The notes under the pieces are model-generated. The model saw only the letters and a program-made list of their open reading frames with translations. It was not told where the DNA came from and did no database searches. A stretch of DNA of 64,000 nucleotides from Klebsormidium nitens (lineage: Eukaryota > Streptophyta > Klebsormidiophyceae > Klebsormidiales > Klebsormidiaceae): the NCBI GenBank assembly GCA_000708835.1, contig DF237069.1:124001-188000 (forward strand), read 5' to 3'. The translations under genes were made by a program, and so were the position numbers. Below, piece by piece: positions 24,459-42,206 of the stretch (its first letter is position 1; the number at the start of each line of letters is the position of its first letter).

Positions 24459-25671
24459 TCTTAACGCTTACTCAGCTCAGTGTCAAAGCAACTTGTACAC
24501 TAGAAACTCGCTCAGGAGCAGTTTGCTCTTGGATGTGTATAAATGTAAACAGTGTTTGGTTTGGCAGTGTGCATCTAGGCAGGTTGACTGTGTTTGTGTT
24601 TGAAGGCTGACAAAGGTTTGCCTAATTTCGTGTCATATCTGGCGCCTCACTCAACTTTGCGCTCAACAATCACCGTTTTGGTTATTGCGGCCGCAGGACC
24701 GCAGCTGAAGTCAATAGGGGTTCGATGGTCTCTTTTCACAGTGACGCCGTAGCCAGTGCGCGGCCATATAGGCTTCTCATGGCATACAATGTGTATGATT
24801 GTTCTGTTGCCGATGCTTAGCTACCTAGAATGATCCTTCTCGATTGGACGAAGTGGAAGTATAGAGTCTACTTCTTCAGCACACGTATACAAAAATGGTT
24901 GCTTCAACGAAGTATACGGCGGGGTCTTGCGCGACTGCAGATCAACCATTTCATGAGTTCTTCCCTAACCGTCCATTTGATTGACGCACATGTGGTGCTT
25001 GCAAATCTGGTGCTTGGCCCGACGGTTCATGAAATCGAAGTGACAACTACCTGTGGATTTCCTAGATCATTCTTATACTAAGATGGACGAACCAGTGTAT
25101 GTGGCCGTGGCTATAGGTATCTTCAAAGGTACATAGCACGTACGCTTGTGGACGATCTGAACCGTCCTGACTCATGGGCTACCCGGATATGAGGGCGGAC
25201 CTGTCTAGTGCAATTCCGTCCCAGTCCAAGCTGTCGGATCATTGTAAGTTGGGGACAGAGACGTACGATGTCGGACGTCCGGATCAATCAAGGGCCCCAT
25301 CTGCACCGCGTGTACTAAGACCCGTACATGGATGTAATACTAAGCGGCCGTCGGATGCCAGCTATGCCAACTTCATTCCATATCACAGGCCACGACAGAG
25401 GGCTAATTGCAGTCTCCTATGATTACCGTTGAGTATATTCGACAGCCTTGCTTGCCTGTCCGAATGCAAGATTGGACCCTCGGCCAAAAATCTTCTCAGT
25501 ACTCGGCCTGCAAAGCATTGCAGTGGCCCCCAAACCCACATGTTGCGCGTCCGGGTCCCTCAGCAAAGATTCACATCATCCGTCCCTTACTTTGGCAAAT
25601 GGGTGAAAGCCGCCTGAAATTCGAACTCCTGAGCAATTATTGTCGAGAGCCGGATCGCTTTATTGAGCAGC
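24459..25671. other. Intergenic region, no supported gene
   Basis: About 1.2 kb between the MUS81 stop (+) and the SCO1 stop (-). A GT donor follows FSRGWNVQFTG (about 24400), so MUS81 might instead continue by splicing into this region, but I found no convincing downstream exon. Nothing else was recognised. Confidence 0.45.
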
Positions 25672-28053
25672 TTAACCCGCTGCGGCCTTGATCTCGCCGG
25701 CTATAGACTCCGCTAAGGTGTCAACTGTGTAATTCTTTCCAAAGAATTTGACAAACTCCATGTTCGGGTCCATAAGATACCTGCACAAATACGAAAGGTG
25801 AGTCAGCATGTGCATCGACCTTCCACCGAGTCATGAGCAGATATCTGCAACCTCCTTTTAAGGCGTAATGAAGTGTAAAAGAGTGGAGGCTTCACAAAAA
25901 CCTCTGGTCCGGTTTATCCACAGCTCATGACATCAGGCGAGGCAGACAAGTCTGCGCGTGGCTTTGAAACTCACTGGATGATTGAATGGTCGACCAGGTA
26001 GTCGTCTCCTTCCTCCTCCGTCTTCATGTAGTATACCCGGTATGCTTTGGCAGCCTGCTTGACCGCTTCAGCACTTCCAGTAAGCCCCACGAGACGGGGG
26101 TGGAACTCTGGAGAAAGGGCGCAGCCTCAATCATTTCCAGACCGACACACAGATATCTGGACACGTCAAGTCGAGATCCTGAACACGCATGCCCTGAGCA
26201 CTGTACAGGTGTAGGACAAAGACAAGGGACAAAACAAACCCTTCCCAGAATTGTGTCTGCAAACTGCTAGAACTAAACGCGATCTAAATCACGGCAGCGG
26301 CATTCGAAAGTCGTGGTCCTTACCTTTGACATATCGCCCCACTTGTTCCACGTTATCTCGTTCTGGATCAACTGAGATGAAGATAGGGACGACCTTGACA
26401 CCGATGTTTGTCTCCACCTGTGGAAAAACGTAAGGTCAATACCCAGACATAACCAGGAGCTTCGTGCAACTTGTCGACTCCCGTTCGGATCCAATAATAC
26501 GATAAAAACTTTAGCTGGAAGAAGCACACGCCTTCTGGAGATCAACCGCTGGTCATCGACCAAACAACTTAAAGTGTATAGACATCCCAGCCCTCAGCCC
26601 TCAGCCCTCAAGTTCCGCAGTGCCCGGGACTGGCTCCTCACCTTGTCGATAGCCTCTGCCATCTTCTTCAACTCGTCAGGACAGATGTCCGGGCAGAAGG
26701 TGAAGCCAAAGTAGACCAGGTTCCAGTTCCCCTTGAAGTCCTTGTCCGTCACCTTCTTCCCATCCTGGTTCACGAGCTCAAACGCACCGCCAATTGCTGC
26801 CTTCCCGACGGACGGACCCTGTTTGACCGTTTCCAGCTTCCGTCGCTTCTCTCGATCATAGAACGCCAGCAGGCCCGCTCCTGTGATCAGCAGCAGGGCG
26901 AGGCTCCCCCAGGACACCGGCTGCAAGAGGGACAGCCGGTTGCTATTTCCACATCCAGAGAAACAATCTCACCCAGCCCTCTGCCATGACTCATGTGGGT
27001 TTTCCTGCTTGGATAAAGTAGATTGGGAGTTGAAGTATGTCAGTCAGTCGCAGAGTATGCTAGCATGTCAGTCAGAGTGAAGGCAAACGTTTTCAGCAAG
27101 ACTGGTCCCCCAAAACGGAGTAGGAGGATGGGGCTGTTGAGATAGGAAAGATCCTGGATAAGGGGGCTAGCCTAGAGAACCAAACAGAGCATTTGAGCCC
27201 AAACATCTTACTTGATTGTCTGATGATTATCAATTTGAAACTTTCAAGGCCTGTGCACCAACTGATGCTAAAATCCCGCATCACCATGCGGCGTTATCTG
27301 CAAGCCCGGACCTCCATCTAACATGTCAACAAGTGTTACTGCTACTGAGCAAAAGATCTTCTGTTGGAACCTGTGTTTGATTGGAACCACGGTGGATCAT
27401 GAACTATTCCTCTATGTGACCAGAGGAAAAACGTTGATTGTCAGCACCCTTCCAGGAGTATGAAGTCAAAATGTCGCTCAAGATCTGCCTCGGACGAGCA
27501 TCTCTACGACGGACAAAACAAACGCACCACCACACCATCAATCACAAAAGTAGGCCCAGATAGCAGAGCAGTGATAACCTTTCGCAAGTGCATCCTTCGT
27601 GACCTGGTTTGCAGCTCCAGCTTTACTGCTTACCCCTGACATTCTTCCCTTCCGCATAGCCACTGTAGCAGCTGGCGTCTGTTCTCCTGACGTACTGGCT
27701 GCTGCCTCCGGTATAGGCTTATCTTTGCCGGCCTCCTTTGCTGCGGCCCCGCTCTCCTCAGCCGCAGCTTTCAGAGTCGGAGACGATGTGAACCGCCGCA
27801 GCATTTGCAATGGGTTCTGCGGCTGTTGCTGAACAGTAATAGTTTCCCATGCTGCGAAGCCATTGGCACTGTTTGCAAGTGTTCGTCCTGAAAAAGTGCT
27901 GAAGTGATTGCTGATCCGTGCTGGCGCTGCCGTGCCTGCTTGCAGGGCCACGCCGAGATCTGGGCCTACGTGTTTCCACATTGCCTGCAAGTGCCATGTC
28001 TGCCGTTCCAAATGCTGCAGAACCTTGTGCAATTTAAACAGCTTCTGAGCCAT
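25672..28053 (-). CDS. SCO1: SCO1-type mitochondrial copper chaperone for cytochrome c oxidase
   Basis: Five exons: 28053-27634, 26920-26642, 26417-26324, 26107-25975 and 25780-25672. Phases agree, giving 344 residues. The N terminus ([20 protein letters not shown]) is basic and amphipathic, like a mitochondrial presequence. It is followed by a low-complexity linker, one membrane segment ([19 protein letters not shown], about residues 143-161), and then the thioredoxin-like SCO domain. Copper ligands are present: CPDIC with cysteines at about 216 and 220, and the distal histidine in LVDHS at about 305. SCO1 delivers copper to the CuA site of cytochrome oxidase subunit II at the inner membrane. 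The open frame extends upstream to a GTG at 28107, but 28053 is the first ATG and gives the presequence, so I chose it. The gene is head to head with RNF113, with a MITE-like element between them. Confidence 0.93.
26588..26610. repeat. Short heptamer repeat in a SCO1 intron
   Basis: CAGCCCT is repeated three times in tandem (26588-26608) inside the intron between SCO1 exons 2 and 3. It is a simple-sequence repeat with no evident role. Confidence 0.8.
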
Positions 28054-28274
28054 CGGTTTCCGAGAAGAAGCTCCTTTTGCGCCACCACTGCCAATCACTG
28101 TGATCACACAGAGTCAGAGTGATCTTGACGAAGACGCAATTCGTGCCTGGACCTCCTCCTCTGACCTTGCCACCTGGACTAGGTCCTAGTCCAGCAAGAA
28201 AAGCAAGGGACAGCTTTCAAGTTTCATAGTAATTCATACGAGGAAGTTCGCTGTTCAAAATCCTCTGGCATATA

Positions 28275-28601
28275 TACCGTAGAGCGCCCAAAACCGGATC
28301 ACGTACCATTAGTGGATCACCTCCGCCCTAAACTGGACCTATCTTGATCCAGTCTCGTATTTCCAACTGTACTAAACTGGATCAGCTCTTTTGTGCGGAA
28401 AACCGAGGTTGTTGACTCCAGAGCACCTCCAGAGCATGACCTAGAGTTGGTCAAATCTGGATCCAAGTGCATCGGCAGATAGCCTTTGAAAAACCTGGAT
28501 ATATGGAGAAAACCGCACTTTAAAATCGTATATTCGTTAAAAAATATTGCAGATAAGCGGTACGAAAAATAAGGTGATCCAGTAATGGGCGCTCTACGGT
28601 A
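28275..28601. mobile_element. 327-bp MITE-like element with 16-bp terminal inverted repeats
   Basis: The left end TACCGTAGAGCGCCCA (28275-28290) is the exact inverted complement of the right end TGGGCGCTCTACGGTA (28586-28601). GGATCACC/GGTGATCC words next to the ends extend the symmetry with gaps, and the core holds many copies of CTGGATC or its complement. ATA flanks both sides, a possible 3-bp target duplication, though the AT-rich site makes that weak. There is no coding capacity. It lies in the 970-bp divergent promoter between SCO1 and RNF113. Confidence 0.75.
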
Positions 28602-29022
28602 ATAGATAGGTGGCGTTTGCATCAAAAATTGTCTCAATTATTGTGCAAGGCCTCTGCCCAACACAGAATCCGATCCGAGGTGGCTGGTGCTATGGTTGGC
28701 CGACCGGGCCGCGTTTCAATAAACCTCCTATCGAAATGGGTTAAGGAGCGCAAACCCAGTCCGATCCTGCCGGTGGGTTCGACGCAAGCCGGTCACCTGC
28801 CGAAACCTTCTACGAAGACTCTCGAACCAAGTGCCGTTTTCTGAAATGGACTCTGTCAACTTCCTGGAACCTCCGAGTCCAGGGAATTTGCAGCGGCAGG
28901 CCGCTCAGCTACTACTAGCTGCATGTTCTGATATTTATGTGAAAGTCCAACTTGGACACACCAGTAGTGCATTTATGGGTCCTGGGTGGCTGCAAAGACT
29001 GAAGAGCTGGCGGGCACTCAAC

Positions 29023-30033
29023 ATGGCGGGTGTTAACAACGGTGTGCCTGCTGGAGAACAAGGTCTGCCAGGGCAAGCAGCGGTACCCAGCGAGGCCGGT
29101 CCAGAAAGGGCACAGGCAGGTGGCGGCGCCACTGGAGGGGAAAGCAACATAGTGTTCAAAAAGAAGGCACCCAGCAAAAACGTGAGGAGGAGAGCTCGCG
29201 ATGATGGTGACGATGATGATGCAGCTGGGGGAGCGTCGGCGGTAGTAAAGAAAAGCAGCAAGCAGCCACGTTGGGAGAAGGACGCTGGGACTCCCGATGA
29301 AGCTGGCGCGCAGAAGAAGGCCGGGTTTGTGTTTGATTCGAGCCGGCAGGTCCAAGTGGTAGGGGATGCAGGGGCCACGAGGACCAACGAAATGGAGACG
29401 GAGTTTGATAAGGATGGGCGGGCGCTGAGAGAGCAGCAGCTGAAGAAAGCAGGGCAAGGGAAAGAGGTCGATGATAAGGTGTACAGGGGTATGAATGCCT
29501 ACACAGATCATCGAGCAGGGTTCCGGAGGGAGCATACGATAGCGGGTGAGAAAGGTGGAGGGGCGCATGGGCCATTGCGGGCGTCTGCGCATCTTCGGGC
29601 GTCGGTCAGGTTTGACTACCAGCCTGACCTGTGTAAGGACTACAAGGAGACAGGATACTGCGGATTCGGGGACGCGTGCAAGTTCATGCACGATAGAGGG
29701 GATTACAAGTCGGGGTGGCAAATGGAAAAAGAGTGGGATGAGAAGGAGAAGTTGAGAAAGGCGAGGTTGGCACAAGGAGTTGAGGAGGAACAAGAGGACG
29801 ACGACGAGGATAGTGATGAGGATGCCTTGCCATTTGCTTGCTTTATCTGCCGGCAGCCTTTCAAGGATCCTGTGGTAACTAAGTGCGGGCACTATTTCTG
29901 TGAACATTGCGCTTTAAAGCATAATTCGAAAACAAAGAACTGCTATGTTTGCGAAAAGCCGACGGGGGGAGTGTTTAACACCGCACATGAGATCATTAAA
30001 AAGATGAAAGAAGAAAAGACTAAAGTAGGATAG
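29023..30033 (+). CDS. RNF113/CWC24-like spliceosomal CCCH and RING finger protein
   Basis: A single exon of 336 residues. The N-terminal half is charged and low complexity, with [19 protein letters not shown] typical of the family. The conserved stretch [11 protein letters not shown] precedes a CCCH zinc finger at about residues 204-224 ([20 protein letters not shown]) and a C3HC4 RING at about 273-312 ([26 protein letters not shown]). RNF113A in animals and Cwc24 in yeast join the activated spliceosome near the 5' splice site; the RING may also act as an E3 ubiquitin ligase. The open frame extends upstream to a GTG at 28831, but 29023 is the first ATG that begins family-like sequence. It has no introns, unlike all its neighbours. 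It ends in TAG and converges on PRMT3. Confidence 0.92.
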   Translation: MAGVNNGVPAGEQGLPGQAAVPSEAGPERAQAGGGATGGESNIVFKKKAPSKNVRRRARDDGDDDDAAGGASAVVKKSSKQPRWEKDAGTPDEAGAQKKAGFVFDSSRQVQVVGDAGATRTNEMETEFDKDGRALREQQLKKAGQGKEVDDKVYRGMNAYTDHRAGFRREHTIAGEKGGGAHGPLRASAHLRASVRFDYQPDLCKDYKETGYCGFGDACKFMHDRGDYKSGWQMEKEWDEKEKLRKARLAQGVEEEQEDDDEDSDEDALPFACFICRQPFKDPVVTKCGHYFCEHCALKHNSKTKNCYVCEKPTGGVFNTAHEIIKKMKEEKTKVG

Positions 30034-30522
30034 TAGGCCCGCTTTGTGTAAGCCTGCTGCAGCAGGAAGACCTTATCTACCTGAGAAAGGTGCATCAAGC
30101 ATCCTTTCAGATGCTCCAAACAGTCGCCAGATCATGTCTTCTTTGTTACAAAACACAACCAACCGTTCCTGCTCTCGGAAGCAATCTATCACTGGTTTGA
30201 CATAATTGCTTGTTGGTCTGCATTTCGTTTTAATTAATCTATGATCCTCGAGCATCAGTCGTTGAGCTGCAACATGAGTTGAGTTATTATTGCAAAGCTC
30301 GATGCATGGCATGTGTCACTTATAGGTGGTTGGCCACCGGTGACATATGTACAGGCAGCTCGTCGGCCAGCTTTAGTATCCCTAGCTGTTCATGATTGCG
30401 TGCTCTTCTAACCCAAGCTTCGATGAAAGATATCCAGCACATGGTCCACCAATTGCTTAACCAGCTGATTCATTTCGACAGAAGCTCCTACACCGCCTAG
30501 GATCGATCATGCACACGCAAAC

Positions 30523-30773
30523 TTGTTGAGCAATTGCATGTTTATCTGCAGGAACAATTGTTTTGCAGAATTGGTATGAATTCTGCAATTGACAGATTGG
30601 TTCTAGCTGTCTGACAGTCCCTACCGTCATCATGGCATGTAGGTATATCACATGTTGAGCAATTAAAAGTTCGATAAGCAGGAAAATTTGTTCCAGAATT
30701 GGTATGATTTTTGCAATTGACAGCTGATTGGTTCTGTCTGACAGTCCCTACCGTCATCATGGTAAATATCACA
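30523..30773. repeat. Imperfect tandem duplication of ~125 bp
   Basis: Two diverged copies lie side by side at about 30523-30652 and 30653-30773. They share TTGTTGAGCAATT, CAGAATTGGTATGA, TGCAATTGACAG, the longer exact block CTGACAGTCCCTACCGTCAT and then ATATCACA. The duplication lies between the convergent RNF113 and PRMT3 genes, about 220 bases from the PRMT3 stop codon. Confidence 0.85.
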
Positions 30774-30990
30774 AGAAACACGATCCATTTTTGTGTGTTT
30801 GGGTCATGCATAAAAGTCGCAAACGGATCCTTCGCTGTTGCTAGCAAGTGAAGAAGAGCAAGTGAAGATCCCCTCAAATCCGACACCAATTATTCACATC
30901 TTGACAACCCCGCACATTCCACCTTCCAAAATCCCCAATCTTCTGCTGACGGATTATCACCTTTCAATCCCGCTCTTCTGGGCGGCTTCC

Positions 30991-36322
<5,332 letters not shown>

Positions 36323-37675
36323 AGTGCCAATAGCAAAAACTCATACACCTTTTCGTGATGCATTAAATTTACAGCAAGTTGAAAGTGGACCTTGGAATGC
36401 TTGAAGCGATGTCGTGAAACTTGGAAGTGGACCTCGTTAGCTCGGTAATTACTGACAAAGTCAGTACCGAGCTGTCGCAATCGACCCCGGGGTTTCCGAA
36501 AAGGGGGAAGTGGCGATGCAGACTGGATCACTCTATTAAGCCCGGTTCGGCCCGTCGAACGTAGAATTCAGTGATTCACGGTCTGATTTTGCAGACCCCC
36601 ATTTTCGACGGGTTTTGAGGTTCGATGCTTCGCAAAACTTTTTTCTAGGGGTTAAACCCTGAACCCTGCACGTGCCTGTCGGGTCTGCATCGCCCGACTA
36701 CCGACAGAGCCGCGCGGCCGGCCGTTCTCTGAATCGCGCCCGCCAGAAGTCGTAACGGGAATAAGCTTAAGATTTATCATAGCTTATCAGGAGCACACGC
36801 AATCTGACGTACGTATTTGATGCTCGCACGATCGATTATACAATTGTTTGCGGTGGATGGTTATAGTACGTGTAAAGCGTATGTTTGCAGGTCTTATAAA
36901 CTACCGGTATTTCATGCGTCTGAAGACTGAAGTGGCTTTCTTATACTATTTGTATGATTCAGCTGTTTTCGAATGGATTGAAATTTGAAATGATATCGCC
37001 TCATCGTAAACCAAGCGATTGCAGCGTTTCGCTGCCTACATTTTTTTAATTTTGTTTCAACATTCGCCCTACCCTATAGGGCCAGGCGGAATTCACGGGT
37101 TACAAACCCAGTTATACGTTCAAATGTTCGTTTTTCCTGCCCATTCGAACGCCGTTTCAAACCCATCTGACTGCTGCCAGTCGCTACAACTCAGGAGTCT
37201 GAGGACATCCTAGGTGGCGACCATTGCTTTGATTACAGATGAAATGTTAGGGTAGCGGTAGTACCAGGAATATGGCCGAATATACTGGTTTACAGTAAGA
37301 ACACGGTATTTGTGCAGACTAGTAGTAATAGCGAAGTGAGCAAAGCAGCACTGGTGAAGCCGCAGTCGCGACTCGCACCATGGCAGCACAGGCTTGAAGG
37401 AAACTCTCCATGCTGCTTAAACTTATTAAGTGCTTTCAAAGTTGGTCCCGACTCCCACTCCAGCTGGCCTCATTGTCCACTAGCTGTCCTTCGAGTGGCT
37501 CCATACTTTGTCGTCCTCTGATCCTGGTCCAGGATGTGGCGGGCTTGAAACAATGCAGAACGTTGACTGAGAAAGCAATGTGATTGCTGCCAGGCGAGCT
37601 GCTGTGACATTCGAAAGGAGGATAAAGAGAGCGCATTGCCTGCCGACGTTGTTAGCGGAGGGCTCCTCAGAAAAG
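36323..37675. other. Divergent promoter region of PRMT3 and the SET-domain gene, with a hairpin
   Basis: About 1.35 kb with no supported gene. At 36439-36473 AGCTCGGT and ACTGAC pair with GTCAGT and ACCGAGCT around an AAA loop, a near-perfect hairpin with one 4-nt bulge. No coding content was recognised. Confidence 0.55.
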
Positions 37676-40600
37676 ATGGTCGCAGCCTCGACCTCGCAGT
37701 CAGTGCTACGGAGCTGGCAGGTCGGGAATCCCTCTGTGCCCCGCTCAAAGGCAAATGCGGCACACGTCAGCAAAATTTGCTGCATCCTCAAAAAGGCCAA
37801 TGCAAGCCAGCCCTTCGGCTTCCAGAACCCCACAGGCCTTCCCCACTCTCTGGCTACCCGCAGCCACTGCCATCTCCGGCGTGAGTCTTTCCATGTCAGG
37901 TGCTCGAATGCCGCCGAAGCTGTGGCTGCAAAGCAACATCCGGCCAAGAAGCACCATGACAAGAGGCATGAACACCACAAGGCCACCGAGGACGTCGGTA
38001 TCATTGAGTGGTTGAAGGAAAATGGGGCGGAGCAGCCACAGGTTGCTTTGAAGGACAAGAAGGTCCATGGGCAAAACGAGCGCCCTATTCATGTCCTTGT
38101 GGCAGCAGAGGACCTGAAAGTAAGTCAGGATTGGCACATTCTTTGAGTCGCCAAGGTTTCCAGCCCCTTCAGGGGTGTTGCATTTCGAGCACCCCCACGC
38201 AGCAGCAACAAGTGACGCGTTCAGTGCAATTGGAGAAACCAATTCGTGCGAGCCAGTCACTCAGCTAGGCTCGCTTGGCACAAATCTTCTCGACGGCAGC
38301 CTCGCAACTTTGATTGCACTGTATGACATTCACTACATGCATCAGGGTGTGTAAGGCAACCCAGCTAAGTCTGGACCTGGACCAAGGAAACATAATTGGG
38401 TTTGCCTTGATTCCAGGCCGGCCACAAGGCGCTGTCCATTCCGGACAATCTGGTCGTCACACTTGAACGCGTGCTTGGCGATGAGAACGTTGGTAAGTAA
38501 GCCTGTATGTATTGGCTCAACTTCTGCACGAAATGTGGCAAGCACAATGCTGTTTCTTCTTTCTACTTAATAGTAACAGACAGAGCATCTATCAGAACCT
38601 GTCGTGCAGAGCTCATGCGGTTGTAGTGAGTGGAGACGGGAACTTGTGGCAATCGAGGGACTGTGCTGCATTACAGAAGAGTAGGTAATCCAAGTTCCCA
38701 GCCTCTAGCAGAACACCACAGCAGCAGAGTTCTGAGCAGCATCAGGATCTCAACTAACACCATGTCACAAACAAGGACTGTTGAAGAGTATTACGAATCT
38801 TCTGCAGCGGAGCTCCTGACAACCAACAAGCTGTCGGAGCTGGCGTGCTTGGCCCTGTACCTTATGTATGAGAAGAAGCGGGGGAGGGAGTCGTTCTGGT
38901 TCCCATTCATCCGGGAGCTGGACAGGCAGAGGGGACGGGGACAGGCGGCTGTCGAGTCGCCGCTGCTCTGGTCAAAGGACGAGGTCGACGCGTACTTGCA
39001 AGGGAGTCCAATGAAGGTGAAGGTGGCACGATTTGAGCCTGCATGATCCTACCACACTCTTCTCTTACACCAAGCAGACTATCAACTTTCTTTCCTGGCT
39101 TTCTCAATGTAACATTGCCGTGTGCACCAGTCGGCCTTACATCCTGAAGCCTGCTTCCTCCTGTGCAGCAAATTGTGGCGGAGCGGTTGATTGGCATCGA
39201 GCGGGAATACAACGAGTTGGACACAGTGTGGTTCATGGCGGGCAGCCTGTTCCAGGTGAGGGCTTCCGCTGAGCACCTGGAACTACACTGCCCACTTTCG
39301 CTGTGCCCTCTGGAACTACACCGCCCACTGCACTGTTGTACAGAGGATCTGGCTTCCTTAATGGAAGATGGGGGATGAGGTGTGACTTGCAACGAAAGAA
39401 CCGAGAGTTGGACAGTAGACCTACCCTTGACTTCACTGTTTTAGGTTGGGTCTTGTTGAATACAGTACGCTTCCACAAGAGCGGCATGGTTGTGCTTGGA
39501 TGGTTGTGGAACCCAGCAATTAAGTCTTGCAGATATCTCATCCACGGCTGCTGATCCTGCTCTTGGCTATCTAACTGCAGGAGTACCCGTTTGACATCCC
39601 CACCGAGGCCTTTACCTTCCAGATCTTCAAGCAAGCGTTTGCTGCGGTCCAGGCGTCCGTAGTGCACCTGCAGGTAGTCCTCTAAGCTTCCTTCTCTAGT
39701 GCTCCAACATGCCCCTCCTTCCTTCGAGAGGTTTCCTTTGCTTGGGGTCAGAGTGCCTGAGCTAAGCGGTTCAATCAAAAGGGAAGATGCATAGGTAGGT
39801 CGCTTCCTTTAGCCTTCGACAAACCCCTGTCTGCCGTCCAGTCTTTCGTCCGTTTCGGCAGACAAACTCTTTCCTCCATCTGGGGGGCCTATTCCTTCGT
39901 ATGCTGGTCTGTGACGTGTCCCCCGCTGCTACCAGGGCGTCAACCTGGCCAAGCGCTTTGCGTTGGTGCCGCTCGGCCCGCCGCTGACGTCGTACAAGAG
40001 CAATTGCCGGGCAATGCTCAAGGCGAACGCGGGGCACGTGGAGCTGGAGGTTGACCGGGACTACGAACAAGGGGAGCCCATCGTGGCCTGGTAAGTGGCC
40101 TCGACTAATTCGACTCCAATGCAAAAGCAGGGGCGTCGAGGGGCTTGTGGAGCCGAAAGCACGGGCGGGGTTGCTGGAGGATAGAGTCGTTCTGGCCGTG
40201 CTGGCTTCGATGGTTTGATAAAAAGTCGCCCGCCGTCTTGGACGCTCAAAGAAACCGTTCAACGAGTGTTGTCAGTCCAGCGACCACTTTTGCACTTGGC
40301 CCTCGCTCAAACCGTTCTCTCGGTATGACACCATTCGGTGCGCTGGAGCTGACACTCGGTTGCTCGCACGCAGGTGCGGGCCGCAGCCCAACGTGAAGCT
40401 GTTCTTGAACTACGGCTTTGTGGACGAGGATAACCCGTACGATCGGCTCACTGTGGAGGTAACGATCCAGCACAGCCGCTCATTCATTCTGGAGGTTGTT
40501 TGTTCTTGCGAGCAGATTACGATAGATGCCGCTGACAGTTGGGCCAACTTCATCTGCGATTGAGGGCACTGTTACCTTCCGACGGCCGCCGTATGATTAA

Positions 40601-42206
40601 AACGTGCCATGTCATAGCGTCTAGTTCGAAAAGAAGACCAGCAATCTTCGGGTAGGGGCTTCACTTTGGCTTGGCGCCTTTCCTGAAGGAACTTGCCGCT
40701 CCGGCCTCAGGTCTCCCAAGTGCTTTCGCGTCCGTTAAATCCCGACCATGTCCTACTTGACAAGCAGCTGTTTCGCTAACTGGCCCCTGAGAAAGGCGCC
40801 GAAGCCGGTCTTAACTGAGGTCAAGGGTCGCGGTGCAGGCCGCTCTCGACACCAAGGATCCGCTGTACCAGCAGAAGAAGGCCATCGTGCAGAAGAACGA
40901 GAAGATGCGCGTGCAGGCTTTCCAGGTGCGGCCTCTCTGTCTTGACCATTCTGCGCCACTTGGTGATTTTAGCGACACCTTTGAACCGCGGAGGAGCAGA
41001 TGTGGACAGCGAAATTGCTCTTCACTCGTCCTCACCTCGACTGCTGCCGATTCGTTCTCACCACGGAGAATCACATCTTGGTTTCGTAGGCATCCGTGTC
41101 GTGTTTTTCGAACATTACGAACATGTCATGGGATGCGCCATGCTGTGAGCTAAACCCCAGACGGGTCCGGCCCGGCAAAGTCTGACGGAAACTGTTCCCG
41201 TGTCGATCGCTGTTCAGATCTACCGCAACAAGGAGATGGCTGCGGTGTACGAGATGTTGCCGTACGTCCGCTTGGCGCACGTGGTCGAAGAGGAGGCGCT
41301 GGAGGACGTCATCTTCGCCAAGGGGCCCATCTGCCCCGTGAGTCGGCCGCCCCTCTCTTAAAGACGCGCGAAAATGCATCGCCTTAAGCTGGTGTAGTGT
41401 TCCAGAGCTCTCTTCCACATCTGTCTTCCGAAGTGGTGACATGGAATCACCTGCCAGACACGTGCGAATGAATCCTCCCAGGCTGAGCTGTACTCCAAAG
41501 AAAGAAGAGCGGAAGCGCAATCTAAAGCTGATCTGTTTGCGAGCTAGACAAAGAGGGCCAGGGGAGGCTCAGAGAGGTTTGCCAAATTGTTCGTGATGAC
41601 GAGGGGCCGACCCGGAGTTGCCGCTTGCTCTCATATTTGCAGGTTCCTATTGTGGCTGCGGGAGGGCCTTTCTTTGATGCGCATCTGGTTGCGAAGACGG
41701 GTATCCTGCTGTTGTCACACTCGTTCCGACTCGTGCTTAGGAGCAGATTTAGAAACATAGGGTAAGCATGACCATGTGTGCTGTGGTTCAGGTGAGCCCC
41801 TGCAACGAGAGGGCCGTGTTGAACCAGATTCGGGATTATACCGTTGAGCGCATGGCAGGCTACGCCACGACCATCGAGGAGGACAACAAAGTGGTAAGCC
41901 CCCTCCTGCATTCTTAATTGTTGCTACTTCGACTCTTGTATTTGTTACCTGTTGGCTTATGTGAGATCTATTGAGAATAGCTTGCAATTTGATGTGCTGG
42001 CATTGGTTTTGATCTCAAGCTGGGAATTGCATGTACAGATTGGGGACGACAAAGCACCTCCAAAGAAGCGAGTCGCCTCGAAGTTACTAAAGCTAGAAAA
42101 GAAGATCCTCAGGAACTTCTTGGCAGCTGTCGACGAGTTGATTAACGAACTGCCAGATGGGTCGGATATCCCATGCCAGGGAGTGTTCCCCCCAATCTTT
42201 AAGTAG
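37676..42206 (+). CDS. Plastid-type SET-domain protein, Rubisco-LSMT-like family (At3g07670-like)
   Basis: Eleven exons: 37676-38119, 38417-38492, 38808-39016, 39169-39255, 39581-39673, 39936-40090, 40374-40458, 40839-40925, 41218-41337, 41792-41893 and 42039-42206. Phases agree, giving 541 residues. The first ~95 residues are basic and rich in serine, alanine and asparagine, like a chloroplast transit peptide. The body matches the plant SET family: IIEWLKENGAE, LSIPDNLVVTLERVLGDEN, FIRELDRQRGRGQAAVESPL, NELDTVWFMAGSLFQ, EYPFDIPTEAF, WCGPQPNVKLFLNYGFVDED and, at the C-terminal substrate-binding lobe, LAAVDELINELP. Rubisco LSMT and SETD3 relatives methylate lysine or histidine of non-histone proteins; the substrate here is unknown. 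The usual NHS motif position reads SYKSNC, so activity is uncertain. The open frame reaches back to a GTG at 37580, but 37676 is the first ATG. Confidence 0.9.

Noticed and set aside
28915-29907. 330-codon minus-strand open frame opposite RNF113
   Set aside because: It is antisense to an exon with unmistakable CCCH and RING fingers; the minus-strand product has no recognisable features.
39277-39340. Repeated CTGGAACTACAC-GCCCACT words in an intron of the SET gene
   Set aside because: There are only two short imperfect copies inside an intron; this is background duplication without further structure.
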